NCBI RefSeq assembly: GCF_020379485.1
Contig: NC_063439.1
Span: 14,081,683-14,145,682 of the forward strand
DNA: 64,000 bases
Source of the DNA: Brassica napus
Lineage: Eukaryota > Streptophyta > Magnoliopsida > Brassicales > Brassicaceae
Reading direction: 5' to 3'
Shown here: in pieces, positions 34,263 through 45,715 of the stretch
Numbering within the stretch: the first letter of the stretch is position 1
Layout of the letters: each line of letters starts with the position of its first letter
The notes under the pieces: generated by a model
Database searches by the model: none
What the model saw: the letters and a program-made list of their open reading frames with translations, nothing else
What the model was told of the DNA's origin: nothing
Position numbers and translations under genes: made by a program

Positions 34263-36589
34263 CTTACCTCCAGCTTTGTATTCTCCTTCAAATCTCGATC
34301 GAAACGTCTCTTGTTTCTATCGGAGATACCATTGAAACTTTACGATAAAAAAAAAACCCGCAAAGATTTGTTTTCTCGCATGGATTCAGATTAAATCGTA
34401 TAAAACAGCAGCGGTTAACTTAACATCTTAGCCGCCTTAACTATACGATTACGTTGAACCTTTTTACAAAAATCGACGTCTTATCTAAGGAGAAGATAAC
34501 AGTCAAGTTCGGAAGATAAATGTCATGTTTCAAAGGATAAACACCAATATCGGAAATGGCGAACATACACGAGAAGAGGAAAGGGAAATGAGCAAGCAAA
34601 ACTGAGAAGAGACAAAACTGCATCTTCGAGAGAACTAAGGTATTTCCGACTTGAAATTTTTGAAATCAGACTTGGAATTTTCGTAGGAAATTTCTTTGAG
34701 GCTGCCATAGAACTTTAGGGAACGTAAAACCTAGGCGGATAGTCTAGCGAACTAAGTTTTAAAGCGATTTTTCCTGTCTCGATATATTGTTCCATAATTG
34801 TTCATCCAGATCTTGCAAACCGATCTAAACTCTCCGAAAGTCGAGAAACGATCGCCACGCATATCAAGCTCGCTTCCTAAAGAGAGAAAAAGTTAGAGAC
34901 ATCAACGTCGTCTTAAAACCGATTTGTTTCTTGCAATTTTCTCGGAACCGACATATCCCAAGTCGTCAACGTGGAAACAACCAAATCACAGTCCAAGCGT
35001 CGTATATAAATCGTCCCGAATTATCGATCATTCCAAACATCAGAAGAAGAAACGTACAAAACCCTTCAAAGTATCGGTTCAACCGTTTTCTTTCGTAAAA
35101 AAAAAAGGGGGAGTAGGTACGTATACTATACTCGTATACTCCCTAACTTCAAAAACTTCTGCAAATCGTCAAGAATAGGCAAACGACAATCTTAATATTC
35201 GTCTAAACGCTAGCAACATATCCAGACGATCATGAACATAATCTCAAAAAAACTATACATCATTTATTGTCGCAATCATGCGTACAGAAAACTTGTACCA
35301 ATATCAAACTGAAACTCGACGATTAGCCAAAGTATTGAAGCCTTTTCCGGCTTCAGAAAGCCAGTTTCGTTTTAAAAATTTCTACGAGAAATCTTCACCC
35401 ACCAAAGCATTTCTTTCAGTTTCCGTTGTACCAAGTAAGTCACGGAAAAGCATCAAAAACATTTGCGATGAAGAAAACTTGAGAATAGATGTATCATCGT
35501 GCACATTAAAAGGAGCACTTTCCTCCCGATGGTTAGCTAGATCCACCTCTGGTTGACCAATTCGTTTAAGAAACGAATGTGTCATGAGAATCCTCTCAAA
35601 AAACCAATGACAAACGTTCTGTGACTAGATCGTATTGAAATAAACTTCGGTAACACTCAATGAGTAACTCCAAGCAACTTTCGCCTAAGATCAAAATCGC
35701 AACAGAAACGTTTCTCGTAAAACCCGCAGAAACAACGCTACTTTGACATATGTATACATATCACTGATTTACAACCTTCGTAAAACCGGTTATATGATAT
35801 GATAAATTATCGTATAGCCCACCGTCGGAAAGCATATGATAAATTCTTCGTAACGAAACTAAGTCCTAACAATCAAACGGTTAACGGAAAATCTAAACTT
35901 CTCGAAAATTGACCAAGTTTAATACGCTCCACACTTCACTTTAAGCCCGCAACGTTTTACCTATAATACGGGGCATGTAAGGAAAAAAAATTCGTAACAA
36001 AGCTTCTAGAGCTATACGAAACATCCTCAAAAATGCACGAAATAGATCTCGGAAGGCCAACAATTCAAAAAACATTATGAAGGAAAACACTTCTTCCCAT
36101 GGATAAATTTACGCTACACCTCAATCCTAATTCCTCGATCGAAAATCAAATTATTAGCATCCAAACAGGAACAACAATTTTTGCTGCGAACATCCGTAGT
36201 CAAACAAGAACGTTTCTCAAACATAGGGCTAAGACTAAACCCTTGCAACATCGCGAAACATCTTCAAGCCCGCAAACATTTCAAGCACGAAACGCGGCAT
36301 ACGAAAGAATAACAAATCTTCAGCATCGCGAGACGTCGCAGACGCCTGAAGATTCGTTCTTCGACGAAATTTCCTTCCTCGATAAAAACATTTTCTTGAA
36401 AGACCAGACAGTCATACGCACTAACATCTTCTCAAAACATATCCTTTGCGAAGACTCGAAACGGTATTTTTTTTACCATTAATTTTGTTGCTGATCACAA
36501 CAAACTCTCAACGTCCTAAACAGACATAGCCATCTCACGAAGATGACTCTCTTACATCCGACACAAGGATAATAGCGCTATAAAAGAAA

Positions 36590-36830
36590 TCCGAAATTTT
36601 GGTCCAGCACTTCCGGTCTCCGGAGAGACGCTCGATTCGTATCAAACAAGTCGTATAAGCCGAGAACCTATCGCGGACTTTAAATCGATACGAATCAGGA
36701 AGAAATCGCAACAGGAAAACGATAGCCGGCTAGTCACCGCACAATCCTTAAACCGAAAGTAAACCTAGGTCTTGCCCTAAACCCAGCGCACTGGTCTCTA
36801 ACATCTCTAGGCATAGTATCAAACACCCTG
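36590..36830 (+). other. Conserved Tat block in E
   Basis: Matches, on the element's sense strand, 3530-3770, 38830-39080 and the complements of 25875-26130, 51370-51625 and 56295-56560. It is retained although E has no coding sequence. Confidence 0.7.
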
Positions 36831-37273
36831 ATACGAGATCCCAAAATTTGTCTCTTTGCCAATATTCGAACGTCTTTAGAAAATCCCGCAAGTTTACACA
36901 CTGCGGAAAACTCTCGAAACAGATTATGGATATGTCAGTTCACACAGAGTTAGATTACGAGATGACAACTCGTAGTCTTCCCTCTACACCTATACAAAAT
37001 GCCATCGGCAGCAACACGCCTTATAACCGCTACATAAAAACTAGACCATAAAGGTCCCACTGGAAAACTAGTCATAAGAACCTTAACTCCAAGACGAACT
37101 ACGAAAGGCTTGATCCCTTCAACAAGGGTACGTAGGCAGCCGTCATAAGGCGCAGCCCCAATCTTATCGCGTTTTCTACTTTTAGGAGAGCGAGAAGATC
37201 ACTTACCACAGACCTTTTCAACCATTAATTCTGCCTAACTCACCTAACTTGCCTAACTTACCAAGCCACTCGC

Positions 37274-37322
37274 TAGAACCTCATGCTAGAAGCTCATGGT
37301 TCTAACGAGCTGGGGGGCTAAC
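37274..37322 (+). promoter_or_regulatory. Hairpin and polypurine tract of E
   Basis: Stem TAGAACC (37274-37280) with GGTTCTA (37298-37304), then CGAGCTGGGGGGCTAAC and the 3' LTR. Confidence 0.7.
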
Positions 37323-38762
37323 TATTGGGGTCAAAATCGGTCACGACGGAATCAATGTCTGAAAGTCCGTAAAAATAAGCATAAACGTTTTTACGAAAAG
37401 TAATCTTCGTAAAGATATCTCAATCGAACCACTAAATACCGATTGTCCGAAGGCAACGGACATGTATCCAAATCGGCCGCGGACAAGCTCGAGTATGTAA
37501 ATCAGACTGCAGACAAGCCAAGCTCGATCGATACGCGGCAACCAAGCATGCACACAGCTCGGTCGCTACGTAGTGACCGAGCGTCCGTCCCGCTCGATCG
37601 CTACGTAGTGACCGAGCTCGAGCCAAGCTCGGTCCCTACGTAGCGACCGAGCTCGAGCCACGCTTGTTCTCTACGTAGCGACCGAGCGTCCGTCCCGCTC
37701 GATCGCTACGTAGCAACCGAGCGTGCGTTCTGTTCGGTCGTTACGTAGCAACCGAACTCTTCCGAAACGTCGATACGACACCAGTTCATGCATTCTCGTC
37801 TATCCTACGATGCTATCTCCCGAAGACCGTAGCGAACTCAGTTCATGTCTTCCGACCATTCTAAATACATCAATCAACCTTGCGGTAAAAACCGCTGAAA
37901 GTTCCTTCTTTATCGAAAGAAGTCGTAATAAACGTTTCGAGTCGTAAGACGGCCCAAAGGGACCTAAGACACGACTCGAGGCCCAACTTACGATTTCTTA
38001 ACCAAAAGCCCATAAACCGTATGATGGTTTACGCTTGGCACGCAAGGAAGGATAAATGTCAAGTTTCCGCGAATAAATACGAAATTTTGAGGATAATTAC
38101 GAAGATCGGAAAAAATAGAATATCTCCATTTTATGCTATGACGGCTTAAGGGCAGAAGAGTAAAAGCGTAAACCAACCTTGGAGCTAGTATATAAGGAGT
38201 CCTAGGCGAGAGGCATAAAGAGAACTTTTTAGATTCGGAATTCTCTGCACTTAGAAACTTTAGGCTTTATTCTCGACGAGTTAGGTTTCTATGACTGGCA
38301 CTCAATTACTAGACGAACTCGCCCAGGCAGTTCGATCTCTTGTACAGCTCTATCAATTGAACTATGTTCGGCTTGATCCTCGAAAGGGGTACGTAGGCAC
38401 CCTTTAACAAGGTTCAGTCCGAAATCAATCGAAAACCTTTTCTGTATCTTTTTTGTCTTTTGTTATCGAGCTGCGACTCAACTAGGTTTAAGCTTTTAGG
38501 CCGCTAGAACTAGGTAACTCGCTGACAGCCTTTGCGGCCAAAGCTTTTATGATCTCTTGTAATGATCGCAACGCTCTTACGCAGACTCGAAATAAGATCT
38601 ACTGTTTTCTCTAAACTTGTTTGTCATCTTTTCACGATTTTCGCATATATGTTTGATCACTTGTCGTTGGCTCTCGCAGCGATCCGGGACCTCTGGGAAA
38701 TTAGGGGTTTCTTAGTTTCCTAATTTAAACGTAAATCGATAGTGCGAATTTTGGTTCCCACA
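37323..38762 (+). repeat. 3' LTR of E (1440 bp)
   Basis: Starts TATTGGGGTC (G to A in the usual TG) and ends TTCCCACA. Fewer palindromes (about 37556-37755) than the 5' LTR. TATATAAG at 38189-38196. The recruited post-coding motif is at about 38359-38420. Confidence 0.9.
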
Positions 38763-39444
38763 AATTTGATCACTCTTTTGATCTTCAAAACGTCCAACAC
38801 AAGGACAAAAGCACGCTACAACAAAAATCCGAAATTTTGGTTTAGCACTCCCAGTTGGCTTAAAAACTGCCTATGAGAAGATGCTCGATTCGTACCATAC
38901 AAGTCATCTAAGCCGAGAACCTATCGCGGACTTTAAATCGGTAGGAGTCAGGAAGAAATCGCAACAGGAAAAACGATAGCCGGCTAGTCACCACACAAAC
39001 CTTAAACCGAAAGTAAACCTAGGTCTTGCCCTAAACCCAACGCTCTGGTCTCAAACATCTCAAGACATGATATCTAAAAGATACGAGATCCTAAACCATG
39101 TCTCTCCGTTCACATCTCAATGTTTCCAAAAATCGTAAAGATAAGTAATTTTCTACAAAAGTCACGAACGAACCAACAGATTGAACGTCTTATCGGAATT
39201 AAATATGAGACGACAACTCATATTTACTTCGAACCTACTCAGGAAAATTTGAAATGAAACATTTATCATATATATAAAACCGCGGATTCAAAGCCACCAA
39301 CGGCCAGTCCCGGTAAATACAAATACGGCCATCTAGGCCTAAGCAAAATCCAAATTTAAAAGGCCACACTCGGCCGAAAACAGATAAACGATAATCAAAC
39401 TCAACCATCGACACAAAGGATCAGTCCATCCAATCGCTATCTTC
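38763..39444 (+). other. F post-coding region, right part
   Basis: Resumes F after E: AATTTGATCACTC, then the shared ~250-bp block (38830-39080) and degenerate sequence up to the 3' end of the antisense ORF. No gene seen. Confidence 0.75.
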
Positions 39445-40523
39445 TCACCCACCAAAGACAGGATCCTTAACGGTCGGTTTTGCATCATCCTCAGCGTCAG
39501 GCGGCCTTCGACCACTGCTCTGCCCAGTGGCATAGACAGCAGGCGAGGAGGTATCTTCGAAAAACACCCCCATGTCATCATCAATCGACGAGCTGAAACG
39601 AGATCGATGAGTATCGACCGCAGCACGGACCCTCTCGGGAGAGAAGCAACCCCAAAACAGGGGACCACCACGGAGAAGGTTTCGGACGACGCACAGATCT
39701 TTCGGAAAAGGAGGAATGGGGTTGTGCACTGCAAAATAGACATCGTTCAGATATAAAGTAAAAAACGGGTGGCAAGAAAACAACGAGTGATCATTCACGA
39801 TTACCTCCTACCCCCCACAGTCGCCTAAACGAGGGAAGGCACTCCACGGCAACCGAGGCTTGATCCAATCTAACATAAAAGAAGTAACTCTTCCATCCAC
39901 GATCGCCCTGAGAGAATCCTTTCAGGACTTCCATAAAAGTATGCGGTCTGAAACCGTACAGACGATGGGTCCCAACATGAGACAGGGTAAGGAAAGCTTC
40001 GAGATATTCAGCAGTGAGCTCTATGCCTCGCTCGTATCCTAAGACTAGCAACCCGACAAGGTGCTTTATACCGCGGGGAGAAATCTGACTTATCGAAACT
40101 TCCAAACGGTTCAGAAACTCTACTATAACCGACAGAATGGGAAACCATAGGCGAGCACGCATCATATGCTCCTCGTACAAACTAAAAAAGCCTTCGGGAG
40201 GTTCGTCAGCCCTCTCCCCCTCGAGGGGTAATCGAAAATCATGTTTTCCAGAACATGACAGAAGCTGCATACGGTTCCAAGGAATCGGAGGGTACACCTG
40301 CTCGGTCTCCCGACGACCCTTTCCGAAAAGGCCTCACGGGAACCCACGGCTCGGGAGGCGGTTCTTCCACATTGCACAAAGCCACCCAATGTGCGTCGGC
40401 CTCGGCATGGTCAACGGAGTGTGCCACGAACTATATCTTTCGAACAACCTCACCGCGTTGGTCACGGATAGCTTCACGATTGAAGATAGTAGGCTGAGCG
40501 CTTCTCAAAATCCCTTGAGACAT
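39445..40523 (-). pseudogene. F antisense gene, diverged gypsy-type transposon protein
   Basis: Start M-S-Q-G at 40523, 121 bp after a TATA box (40649-40644, TATAAG). A TAG about 30 codons in (within E-R-Y-S-S-W-H region, other frame) and a frameshift near 40240 break the N-terminal part, which aligns with A-H-S-V-x-x-A-E-x-x-x-W-V-A-x of A. From 40297 to 39805 the frame is open through P-P-E-G-F-F-S-L-Y-E to C-L-P-S-F-R-R-L. A GT-AG intron at 39804-39729 (76 bp; GAG|GTAATC, TTTTGCAG|TG) joins in frame to N-P-I-P-P-F-P-K-D-L. The frame ends at 39445. Intron position differs from A, and no coiled-coil exon follows. Sequence is clearly diverged from A, C and L. Confidence 0.75.
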
Positions 40524-40643
40524 TCTCAACAGGGAGGGAAAGGAAAAATCTCAATGATAGAAAGAGAAAATTGAAAGGATCTTTTCACTCTTGAACTTTG
40601 AAAAGATAATGAAGTGAAAAGCTAGAAGCAAGTTACCTCCCTT

Positions 40644-40649
40644 CTTATA
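40644..40649 (-). promoter_or_regulatory. TATA box of F antisense gene
   Basis: Minus-strand TATAAGAAGGGAGG, 121 bp upstream of the start codon at 40523. Confidence 0.55.
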
Positions 40650-40717
40650 GGCATGAGAATTTCGGATATTAATTCCATCCAACACGCCTAACTTGCCAAA
40701 CATGCCTAACCGCACGC

Positions 40718-40760
40718 TAGGACCCTACGATGCATGGTCCTAACGGGTTTGGGGGCTAAC
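40718..40760 (+). promoter_or_regulatory. Hairpin and polypurine tract of F
   Basis: TAGGACC (40718-40724), 11-base loop, GGTCCTA (40736-40742), then CGGGTTTGGGGGCTAAC before the LTR. Confidence 0.7.
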
Positions 40761-41983
40761 TGTTGGGGTCAAAAACGGTCACGACGGAATTAACACCCGA
40801 AAATCCTCGGAAATCGTATTTCCGAAAAAGATAGTAAAAAGAAAAATATAATTTTCGTAAAAAATAACCAATACGAAGTTTTTACGAAGAAGTATCTTTG
40901 AAGGCTCAAAGCAAACGAACCAAGCTCGGTCATTGCGTAACTACCGCACATACACGCTGTCCGGTCGCTACGTAGCAACCAAGTCTGAGCCAAGCTCGGT
41001 CGCTACATATTGACCAAGCATTCAACCCGCTCGGTCGCTACGTAGTGACCGAGCGATCGTCCCGGTCGGTCGCTACGTAGCGACCGAGCTCGGCCAAGCT
41101 CGGTCGCTACGTAGCGACCGAGCGCTCGTCCCGCTCGGTCTCTACGTAGCGACCGAGCTCGAGCCAAAGCTCGGTCGCTACGTAGAAACCGAGCACTCGT
41201 CCCGCTCGGTCGCTACGTAGCGACCAAGCACTCGTCCCGCTTGGTCGCTACGTAGCGACCGAGCACTCGTCCCGCTAGGTCGCTACGTAGCGACCGAGCG
41301 TTCATCCCGCTCGGTCGCTACGTAGCGAACGGTCTCGAGCCAAAGTTCGGTCGCTGCCCAGCGACCGAGCTCTTCCGAAACGTCGAGACAACACCAGTCC
41401 ATGCATTCTCGTCAAACCTGCAAATGCTATCTCCCGAAGACCATAGTGAGCTCAGTCTATGATTTCCGCTATTAAAAATCTTCGATCAAACTTTGTGGAT
41501 TAATACTGCGGAAAGTTTGTTCCTTATCGAAAGAAATCGTAATAAACGCTTCGAGTCGGAAGACGGCCCAAAGGGACCTAAAACACGACTCGAGGCCCAT
41601 CCTACGATTTCTTAACCAAAAGCCCGTAAACCACAGCATGGTTTACGCTTGGTCCACAAGGAAAGATAAATGTCAAGTTTCCGCGGATAAATACGAAAGT
41701 TTTAAGGATAATCATGAAGATCGGTAAAAATGGAATATCTCCATTTTATGCTATGACGGCTTAAGGGCAGAAGAGTAAAAGCGTAAACAGACCTTGGAGC
41801 TAGTATATAAGGAGTCCTAGGCGAGGAGCGTGGGAAAGAGAGGATTTTCAAAGAAAACTTAGCACTTAGAGCAATTTTAGGCAATTTTCCGTTTTTGTAA
41901 TTTCGAGCTGCGACTCAATTAGGTTTAGCCGTCTTAGGGTTGCTAGAACTAGGAATCTCGCCGACAGCTCTCGAGCCCAGGCT
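40761..41983 (+). repeat. 3' LTR of F, 3' end deleted
   Basis: TGTTGGGGTC to GAGCCCAGGCT. It matches the 5' LTR but with more palindromes (about 41000-41370), then breaks off and joins minus-strand protease sequence of H. Confidence 0.9.
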
Positions 41984-42248
41984 CCTGATCAATCTCCATT
42001 TTTTCGAGAGTATCTTTGAAGATGATATCAGCCGAACTTCCAGTGACAATTAGCACCCTAGCGACGTCGATGTCTCGAATAGTTAGCTCAATAACAAGGA
42101 GGTTGTTACGAGGTTTGGCTCGATTGATTGTTGCTCCCACTTGAACGAGATGACGTTTGCGCATGTCGAGTCTCGCATATCGTTCCAGATCGTTGAGTGG
42201 CTTTTGCGGGTTAGTTTGATCCGTACCCCCCGCCTTCTAGCGCCAAAC
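41984..42248 (-). pseudogene. pro: Protease scrap and leader of Tat element H
   Basis: On minus, 42165-41984 encodes the beginning of a pol-type Tat protease: a stretch N-N-L-L-V-I-E-L-T-I-R-D-I-D-V-A-R-V-L, then I-V-T-G-S-S-A-D-I-I-F. The catalytic aspartate of the expected V-D-T-G is replaced by V. It resembles P (47800-48226) more than the A/C/F protease. 42190-42248 is leader with the primer site (CTTCTAGCGCCA complement) next to the LTR. Gag is missing between them, so a deletion fused leader to protease. Confidence 0.75.
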
Positions 42249-43320
42249 TGTGGGAACCAAAATTCGTACTGTCGATTTCCGTTTAAATTAGGAAAGTAAG
42301 AGAACCCTAGTTTTCCAGAGGTCCCGGAGATCTGCTAATTACCACACGTCAAGCAATCAGAACACGATATAACAACGATAAAGTATAAGAAATCGTAAAA
42401 AGAGAGCAAAGAGAAGTCTTATTCCGAATTTGCGTATGAGGGTTTACAAAATGGTATAAGCCTGGGCTCGAGAGCTGTCGGCGAGATTCCTAGTTCTAGC
42501 AACCCTAAGACGGTGAAACCTAATTGAGTCGCAGCTCGAAATAACAAAAACGGAAAGTTGCCTAATTGCTCTAAGTGCTAAGTTTGCTGTAAAAAAGTCG
42601 TCCTTATGCCCCTCGCCTAGGACTCCTTATATACTCGCTCCTAGGTCGGTTTACGCTTTTCCGCTTCTACCCTTAAGCCGTCATAGCCTAAAAATGGAGA
42701 TATTCCATTTTTCCCGATCTTCGTAATTATCTTCAAAATTTCGTATTTATCCGCGGAAACTTGACATTTATCTTTCCTTGCAAACCAAGCGTAAACCGTC
42801 CTACGGTTTATGGGATGTTGGTTAAGAAATCGTAAGTTGGGTCTCGAGTCATATCTTAGGTCCCTTTGGGCCGTCTTTTGACTCGAAGCGTTTATTACGG
42901 CTTCTTTCGATAAAGAACAATCTTTCCGCGATTTTTACCTTAAAGTTTGATTGATGACTTCGAATGGCGGAAACATGAGACGGGTTCGCTAGAGTGTTTG
43001 GGAGATAGCATCGAAGGATAGACGAGAACGCATGGATTCGTGTTGCATCAACGTTTCGGAAGAGCTCGGTCGCTACGTAGAGACCGAACAGAACGCACGC
43101 TTGGCTCGAGCTCGGTCGCTACGTAGCGACCGAGCGGGACGCGCGCTAAGTCGCTACGTAGCGACCGAGCTTGGCTCGATCTCGGTTGCTACGTAGCGGC
43201 CAAGCGGGACACGCGCTCGGTCGCTACGTAGTGACCGAGCTTGGTCGCTACGTAGCGACCGAGCGGGACGTGCGCTCGGTCGCTACGTAGCGACCGAGCT
43301 TGGCTCGAACTTGGTCGCTA
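42249..43320 (-). repeat. 5' LTR of H, truncated
   Basis: Starts TGTGGGAACC (plus sense), has the minus TATA (about 42626) and a U3 dyad GTAAACCG/CGGTTTAT, and ends inside the palindrome array at 43320, where it joins I coding sequence without an LTR end. Confidence 0.85.
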
Positions 43321-44147
43321 TTTTTCTCATTTCTTTATTTTAAGCAAGGAACTCGCCCTCTTCCCATGGTCCCTCTCGAGCTCTCCAATCTGAACCTCGA
43401 GCTTTGACACCTTTGAACAAGGCTCCAGACTCAGACAGTTTGCCCTGCATCTCGGTCAAATCTCTCGCAAGACGACTGACCTCGGAACCACATTTGCTGA
43501 TCATCCCATAGATCAGCGACACAAACTGCAAGGTGAGGAAAAACTATTAAGAGATGTGGAGCAAAACATGACAAAACGGGATATCGCGTTCTAAGAGTAA
43601 AAAGATAAAGTGAAGAACGAACATTTCCGCGGAGTCCAGACGCCAGATTCAATCCTTCCTGCTGTGAAGATTCCCTGTCATTGCCCGTGACGCACTTTCT
43701 CTTTCGGCCCTTTGGTTGAACAACCGGAGTAGCGGTAGGCGCACGCAATGCCAGGACAATCTTTTTCCTAGCTGGAGGAGGAAGCATCAACTCAGTGGCC
43801 TTTTTGTTGCTCTCAATCAGAATGGGAGTTGTAGACGATCCAGACGGCTGCACCAAAGCGTCTGGCACAAATGGAACTCCCGCTTCGACTTGCGCTCCCA
43901 TGCCTTGCAGAACCTGAACCTCAAGTTCGTGAGTTGGAGCAACGACCAGAACGGAAGAGGACTGGAGCTCGGCGTCGGCGTGGGCCATTTTCTTCTTAGC
44001 CTTACGACGAGCCATCTTATCTCGGAAAGAGAGAAAGCCGGCGACACAGGCCGGAGCGTCGTCAAAAGGGGTTGGCTCCGGCGCCTGGGAGGAGGCCTCG
44101 GCCATCTCAGCATCGGGACTCTTCTTGTCGTTTTGGGAGGAAGACAT
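43321..44147 (-). pseudogene. Antisense gene of Tat element I, broken and truncated
   Basis: Start M-S-S-S-Q-N at 44147, after a minus TATA box at 44238-44233. Exon 1 (44147-43623) has A-P-A-C-V-A-G-F-L-S-F-R-D, a lysine-rich stretch, P-P-P-A-R-K-K-I-V-L-A-L-R-A-P and the basic K-G-R-K-R-K (nuclear-localisation-like). A GT-AG intron lies at 43622-43526 (97 bp, not a multiple of three). Exon 2 from 43525 begins F-V-S-L-I-Y-G-M-I-S, homologous to B (50370 on), then shifts frame and stops at 43340. The rest is lost at the junction with H. It is the same gene type as 49809-51038, with a coiled-coil C-terminus expected. Confidence 0.8.
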
Positions 44148-44232
44148 CTTGAGAGCTAAACTGAGGAAAGAAGCTAGAGAGAGTTTAGAAAGAGAGAAAT
44201 GTGTGAAGAGAATGAAGGATGGGAGCTCACTA

Positions 44233-44238
44233 CTTATA
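44233..44238 (-). promoter_or_regulatory. TATA box of I antisense gene
   Basis: Minus-strand TATAAGTAGTGAGCTC, the same word as in B and M; 86 bp before the start codon. Confidence 0.6.
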
Positions 44239-44406
44239 GAGGTAGGAGTTTAAGATTTCGATTTATATTTATTCCTTTTTCAATATTTTTCCGCGGAATT
44301 TTTTTTGATAAAAAGTTCATCCAGTACGCCTATCTTGCCTAAACTCGCCAAACCGAACGCTAGAATCTCGTCGCAATCCACCATTCGAACGGGCTGGGGG
44401 GCTAAC

Positions 44407-45715
44407 TGTTGGGGTCAAAAACGGACACGAAGAAGTTAACATCCAAATATCCGGGAAAATTAACATGAACGTTTTCACGAAAAGTATTCTTTGTAAAAGA
44501 TTACTTTTACGAAAAATTTTGCGGTGAAACATTACGTTAATCTTGTATCATTCATCGGAACTAAGGAACACGTTCACGAAACAGCGGAAAAGGACGCAAA
44601 CAAGGTCGCCACGTAACGATCGACCCGCGAACAAGCCGGTCGCTACGTAGCGACCGACCGAGTCTCTCGATCGGTCGCTACGTAGCGACGGATCCGCAGC
44701 GAGTTGGTCGCTACCCAGCGACCGATTCCCAACGAGTCGGTCACTACATAGCAATCGACCGAGCCTCTCGATCGGTCGCTACGTAGTGACCTATCCGTGA
44801 TGAGTCGCTCCCTATGTAGCGACCGACCAAGCCATTCTTTCGGTTGCTACGTAGCAACCGGTCCATCGCGGACTCGGTCTCTACATAGCGACCAAACTGT
44901 TTCGGACATCGATCAACGGGCACGACCCAAAACCTTGCATTCTCGTCAGTTCCTCAATGCTAGTTCCCGAGTACCGCGGCCATATCATTTCACACTCCCG
45001 TCGATTGGAGTTATCACTTAAACTTTACGATAAAAATCGTGGAAAGTTTATGTTTATCTATAAAAATCGTAATAAACGTTTCAAGTTGAAAGACGGCCTA
45101 AATAGGTCTAAAACGCGACTAGAAACCCACTTACGAATTTTCAAGGAAAAGCCGATAGATGTTATGGCGGTTTACTCTTTTTCCGCAAGAAAGGATAAAT
45201 GTCAAATTTCCGCAGATCAATGTTAAGTTTCCGCGGATAATCATGAAGATCGAGAAAAATGGAATATCTCCATTTTTGATTAATGACGGCTTAAGGGCTG
45301 GAAGGGAAAAGCTCAAACCGACCTTGGACGGATTATATAAGGAGTTCTAGGCGAGAGGCACAAAGAGAACTTTTTCAGAGCAAAACTTAGCACTTAGAGC
45401 ATTTAGGCAACTTTCCGTTTCTGTTATTTTGAGCAATGACTCAACTAGGTTTTGCAGTCTTAGGTTGTTTGAACTAGGAATCTCGCCGACAGCTCTCATA
45501 GCCGAGGCTTTTACCTAGTTGTAACGCTCATAGTGAATTCAGAATAAAACTCCTTTTGCTCTTTTTTACTATTTCTTATTTCGTTTCGTCTTTACTTTCA
45601 TGTTCTGATTGATTGGCGTGTGGTTTAGCAGATATCCGAGACTTCTGGGAAATTAGGGTTTTCCTAACTTTCCTAATTTAAACAGAAATCGACACTGCGA
45701 ATTTCGGTTCCCACA
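44407..45715 (+). repeat. 3' LTR of element I (1309 bp)
   Basis: TGTTGGGGTC to TTCCCACA, preceded by a GGGCTGGGGGGCTAAC polypurine tract. Palindromes here are a divergent set (GGTCGCTACGTAGCGACCGA with GATC-rich spacers, 44630-44890). No primer site follows, so it is a 3' LTR. It interrupts the pol fragment P; right flank GTATT. Confidence 0.9.

Larger units (their letters stand above)
32285..37322 (+). other. Interior of E: primer site, tandem array, conserved 3' motifs; no recognised gene
   Basis: Primer site GTTTGGCGCTAGAAGG follows the LTR. 32328-32546 is a short frame discussed separately. 32700-32815 holds three palindrome units. 32821-34262 is the tandem array. 34263-36590 is AT-rich with no recognised coding content; a purine run and GTATACT dyad sits at about 35096-35145. 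36590-36830 is the shared ~250-bp block, 37095-37165 the post-coding motif, and 37274-37322 the hairpin and PPT. Confidence 0.7.
20339..38762 (+). mobile_element. Non-coding Tat derivative E, its 5' LTR split by element C
   Basis: Flanked by AATTC (20334-20338) and AATTT (38763-38767), a 5-bp target-site duplication with one change, inside F. The 5' LTR is 20339-20386 plus 30679-32284, the 3' LTR 37323-38762. Without C the element is about 8.1 kb. Its 5-kb interior has a primer site, a 182-bp tandem array and conserved 3' motifs but no gag, protease, RT or integrase I can recognise, so it behaves like a large retrotransposon derivative needing proteins in trans. Confidence 0.9.
16001..41983 (+). 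mobile_element. Tat-lineage element F (gag-protease type), split by E, 3' LTR truncated
   Basis: 5' LTR 16001-17174, primer site, gag-protease 17244-19859, post-coding block to 20338, then the E insertion (20339-38762). The block resumes at 38763 and is followed by a diverged antisense ORF (40523-39445), hairpin, PPT and 3' LTR (40761-41983). Rejoining the two sides restores ...CGCAATT|CGATCACTC as in L (about 3458). It inserted in RT of K (left flank GGCAT). Its 3' LTR lacks the last ~140 bp, so the right target site is lost. Confidence 0.9.

Noticed and set aside
35278..36482. Frames of 92 and 127 codons inside E
   Set aside because: AT-rich, low-complexity composition, no recognisable motif and no counterpart in other copies.
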